DNA of 64,000 nt. It comes from Macellibacteroides fermentans. GTDB lineage: Bacteria > Bacteroidota > Bacteroidia > Bacteroidales > Tannerellaceae. The stretch spans positions 733,501-797,500 of the forward strand of contig NZ_JACCCY010000001.1 in the NCBI RefSeq assembly GCF_013409575.1. The letters run 5' to 3'. The notes under the pieces were generated by a model that did no database searches, had not been told where the DNA came from, and saw nothing but the letters and a program-made list of their open reading frames with translations. Position numbers and translations under genes: made by a program. Positions 62,426 through 64,000 of this stretch are shown piece after piece. Numbering within the stretch: position 1 is the first letter of the stretch; every line of letters begins with the position of its first letter.

Positions 62426-62866
62426 TTAAATCAGAAGTGTAGTGAGAAGCGATAAATAAACACGTGGGCATAGTATAGGCGGCCCATCCAGTGGAACAAA
62501 ACAATGGCTGTAAACAGGTACAGCAGGAATCAACGATTGAACAATATCAAAATTTAAGTAACTCAGATCAAATGAAGGAACCTGTATCACAGGTATATCA
62601 TCCGTATCGTCTGTCCATTCAAACTTAACACGCTTCAATCCGCAGTTAAGGCAGTCGCCGTCATGACGGAAAACTTCTCCTTTCTCGTTCATGAAATTAA
62701 CATAATCGTGTCCGTGTGTTTCGCAACACAGATCGTTAACCACAGCATCCACTCCTTGTACAGCACACTCGTGACAGCAATAGTTTATATAATTAACCCC
62801 TGCTCCCCCATATCCTACGATACAGGCAAGAAAGAGAATTAAAACAACCGTTACTGTCTTTTTCAT
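62426..62866 (-). CDS. Small Cys/His-rich exported protein, HYC_CC_PP-like
   Basis: 146 aa with an N-terminal signal segment (VTVVLILFLACIVGYGGAG). The mature part shows the motifs YCCHEC, then LCCETHGHD, DCLNC and DGPPILCP; together they resemble the small Bacteroidetes family annotated by the pattern HYC, CC and PP, though I assign it by memory of the pattern only. Ten Cys in a short exported protein suggests metal binding. First gene of the operon, 140 bp upstream of the receptor gene, with a -7 box 35 bp upstream. Confidence 0.8.
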   Translation of the reverse strand: MKKTVTVVLILFLACIVGYGGAGVNYINYCCHECAVQGVDAVVNDLCCETHGHDYVNFMNEKGEVFRHDGDCLNCGLKRVKFEWTDDTDDIPVIQVPSFDLSYLNFDIVQSLIPAVPVYSHCFVPLDGPPILCPRVYLSLLTTLLI

Positions 62867-62901
62867 CTGTTTAAAGCTATAATAAGAATATATAACTGCT
62901 A

Positions 62902-62909
62902 CAAAGATA
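62902..62909 (-). promoter_or_regulatory. -7 box TATCTTTG of the metal operon
   Basis: Plus-strand CAAAGATA, 35 bp before the first gene; exact TAnnTTTG match. Confidence 0.55.
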
Positions 62910-62953
62910 TAAAATAATCAAAACTCCAACCGAGTCCATTCTATTTTTAACTA

Positions 62954-64000
62954 TTATTTTTCGTACGGAAGCAAATAATAAATAGTTTCTTTCGAAGGTT
63001 TGCTCTCTATCCGATAACGGGTAGAAGAGGTAACACAGAATGAATACATTCTCTCTATTTCATCTGTAAGCGGTAACCGGAAGGAATTTCCTCTTACTCC
63101 GGTAGCCAGCATATGAGATGATGTTTGGGTGTCCACAGAATCATTAATCGCATAATAAACAGTGTAAGATAAAGAATCACTCTTACCTTCGGGCACATCC
63201 CAGGTAAGCTCCAGCTCGTTATTTTCTTTGCGAACTTTGATCTCTGCAGGAGCCTCCGGAACAGCATCATCCAACCATTTGAGCGGAGGAAGCTGGGCGG
63301 GAAACTTATAGTATACATTCTTAAGTTCGTCGTAAATACCCTTGGTATTGTCCAACACGTTTGCACAACGGAAAAACGAACACCCGGCTCCACCGTAATA
63401 TCTGCTATAGTCAATCTGATCGGTAATATCATTTTTTTCCCAGTCGGCTTCCTTTTTGTCCATCCGGTAAGCTCCTAACCCGGGCACAACAATCCGCCCG
63501 TTGCTAATCTCTACCCAATTATCTACAAACGGGAAAAAATTATCAAACTTATAATACATCATTGGCACCACCATATCGTGCTTTCCCTGTTGCAACCATT
63601 TTCCGGGATCTTGATAAACACTTTCGTAAGCAGTCCAACCCGCATTGGGTACTTTCGGAATACGGCTGTATTTGCCTAAAGGAGAACTGCTAACCTGAAT
63701 CCAGGGCTTCACTCCCTTTATCCAATCATAAATCATGGATACCATCCGGGTAATATTGGAACGGCGCCACTCGTCTAAAGGCATTCCCTTACCTGATTTA
63801 TTATAAGCTGCCCTGTCGGGAAACTTCTTAGCCTCTTCTGGATAGCGTATATAATCAAAATGAATCCCATCCACATCGTATCCATTCACTATTTCCTTTA
63901 CTAGAGAAAGAATATATTGATCTGTTCCAGGTACACCCGGATCGAGGTACCACTCGCCGTTAAATCGCTTGCAGAGTGAGGGCATCCGTTTAACCACCGA
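62954..64000 (-). CDS. Family-10-like glycosyl hydrolase (DUF187/GHL10), 5' end outside window
   Basis: 348 codons visible; the frame runs on past base 64000, so the N-terminus with signal peptide is missing. TIM-barrel segments of the GHL10 family: YDVDGIHFDYIRYP, then PWIQVSSSPLGKYSRIP, MVVPMMYYKFDNFFPFV and IVVPGLGAYRM. From about residue 255 a fibronectin-III-like domain follows (PAEIKVRKENNELELTWDV). Family members act on peptidoglycan-like or other beta-linked glycans; the substrate is unknown. It ends 87 bp before the metal operon. Confidence 0.9.
   Translation of the reverse strand, partial: SVVKRMPSLCKRFNGEWYLDPGVPGTDQYILSLVKEIVNGYDVDGIHFDYIRYPEEAKKFPDRAAYNKSGKGMPLDEWRRSNITRMVSMIYDWIKGVKPWIQVSSSPLGKYSRIPKVPNAGWTAYESVYQDPGKWLQQGKHDMVVPMMYYKFDNFFPFVDNWVEISNGRIVVPGLGAYRMDKKEADWEKNDITDQIDYSRYYGGAGCSFFRCANVLDNTKGIYDELKNVYYKFPAQLPPLKWLDDAVPEAPAEIKVRKENNELELTWDVPEGKSDSLSYTVYYAINDSVDTQTSSHMLATGVRGNSFRLPLTDEIERMYSFCVTSSTRYRIESKPSKETIYYLLPYEK

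Overview
The window reads as a chromosomal segment of a Bacteroidales bacterium, most like Bacteroides/Parabacteroides. The signs are a SusC/SusD pair, TonB-dependent receptors with carboxypeptidase-regulatory-like N-termini, a fused LpxC-FabZ protein, NrfHA, Skp/OmpH and DivIC homologues, and many matches to the Bacteroidetes promoter -7 box TAnnTTTG. Genus is not resolved from sequence alone.

Layout: (1) 1-8.4 kb: the 3' part of a susC-like gene, a susD-like gene split by a complete 1.4 kb IS3-family element (orfA/orfB with a -1 frameshift signal), and an S9-family peptidase related to chloroplast glutamyl endopeptidase. With no glycan enzyme here, this looks like a peptide-scavenging locus. 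(2) 8.6-18 kb: a small secreted protein, a GH127-like glycosidase, queF, a DUF1080 protein, dnaX, divIC/ftsB, an OmpH/Skp protein and the M20 dipeptidase pepD. (3) 18-28 kb: a beta-helix lipoprotein, an EEP-family exported phosphatase/nuclease, an M23 peptidase, a phosphohexomutase, a PHP phosphoesterase, an internally deleted GNAT gene, cdd, and a LysM glucosaminidase. (4) 28-36.6 kb: purM-prfA-pyrF, then lpxD-lpxC/fabZ-lpxA, then a pRiA4b ORF-3-like gene with miaA and a small membrane protein.

(5) 36.6-40.9 kb, minus strand: an outer-membrane porin in one operon with a three-part betaine-type ABC importer, preceded by a structured leader of about 200 nt. (6) 40.9-47.2 kb: a Crp/Fnr-type regulator divergent from nrfH-nrfA-ccsB-ccsA-porin, the ammonifying nitrite reductase with its cytochrome c maturation proteins; a 20-bp palindrome of FNR-like spacing lies between them. 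(7) 47.3-50.3 kb, minus strand: tetR-KASIII-fabG-rluA. (8) An initiator tRNA, then about 500 bp without genes that hold direct repeats and a large perfect inverted repeat. (9) 51-56.8 kb, minus strand: Yip1-like gene, smpB, nucleoside-recognition membrane protein and metH. (10) 56.9-59.5 kb, minus strand: ECF sigma factor, a protein joining an anti-sigma-like N-terminus and single membrane segment to an outer-membrane beta-barrel, and a lipoprotein. (11) 59.7-62.9 kb, minus strand: a Cys-rich exported protein, a TonB-dependent receptor and an exported HMA-domain protein, a likely metal (copper?) handling operon. (12) The window ends inside a family-10-like glycosyl hydrolase.

The points most worth a second look are the sigma/anti-sigma-barrel operon, the nrf control region, the porin-ABC betaine operon with its leader RNA, the metal operon, the IS-split susD gene, the deleted GNAT gene and the inverted repeat near 50.8 kb. 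No CRISPR array, prophage or obvious defence system was seen.
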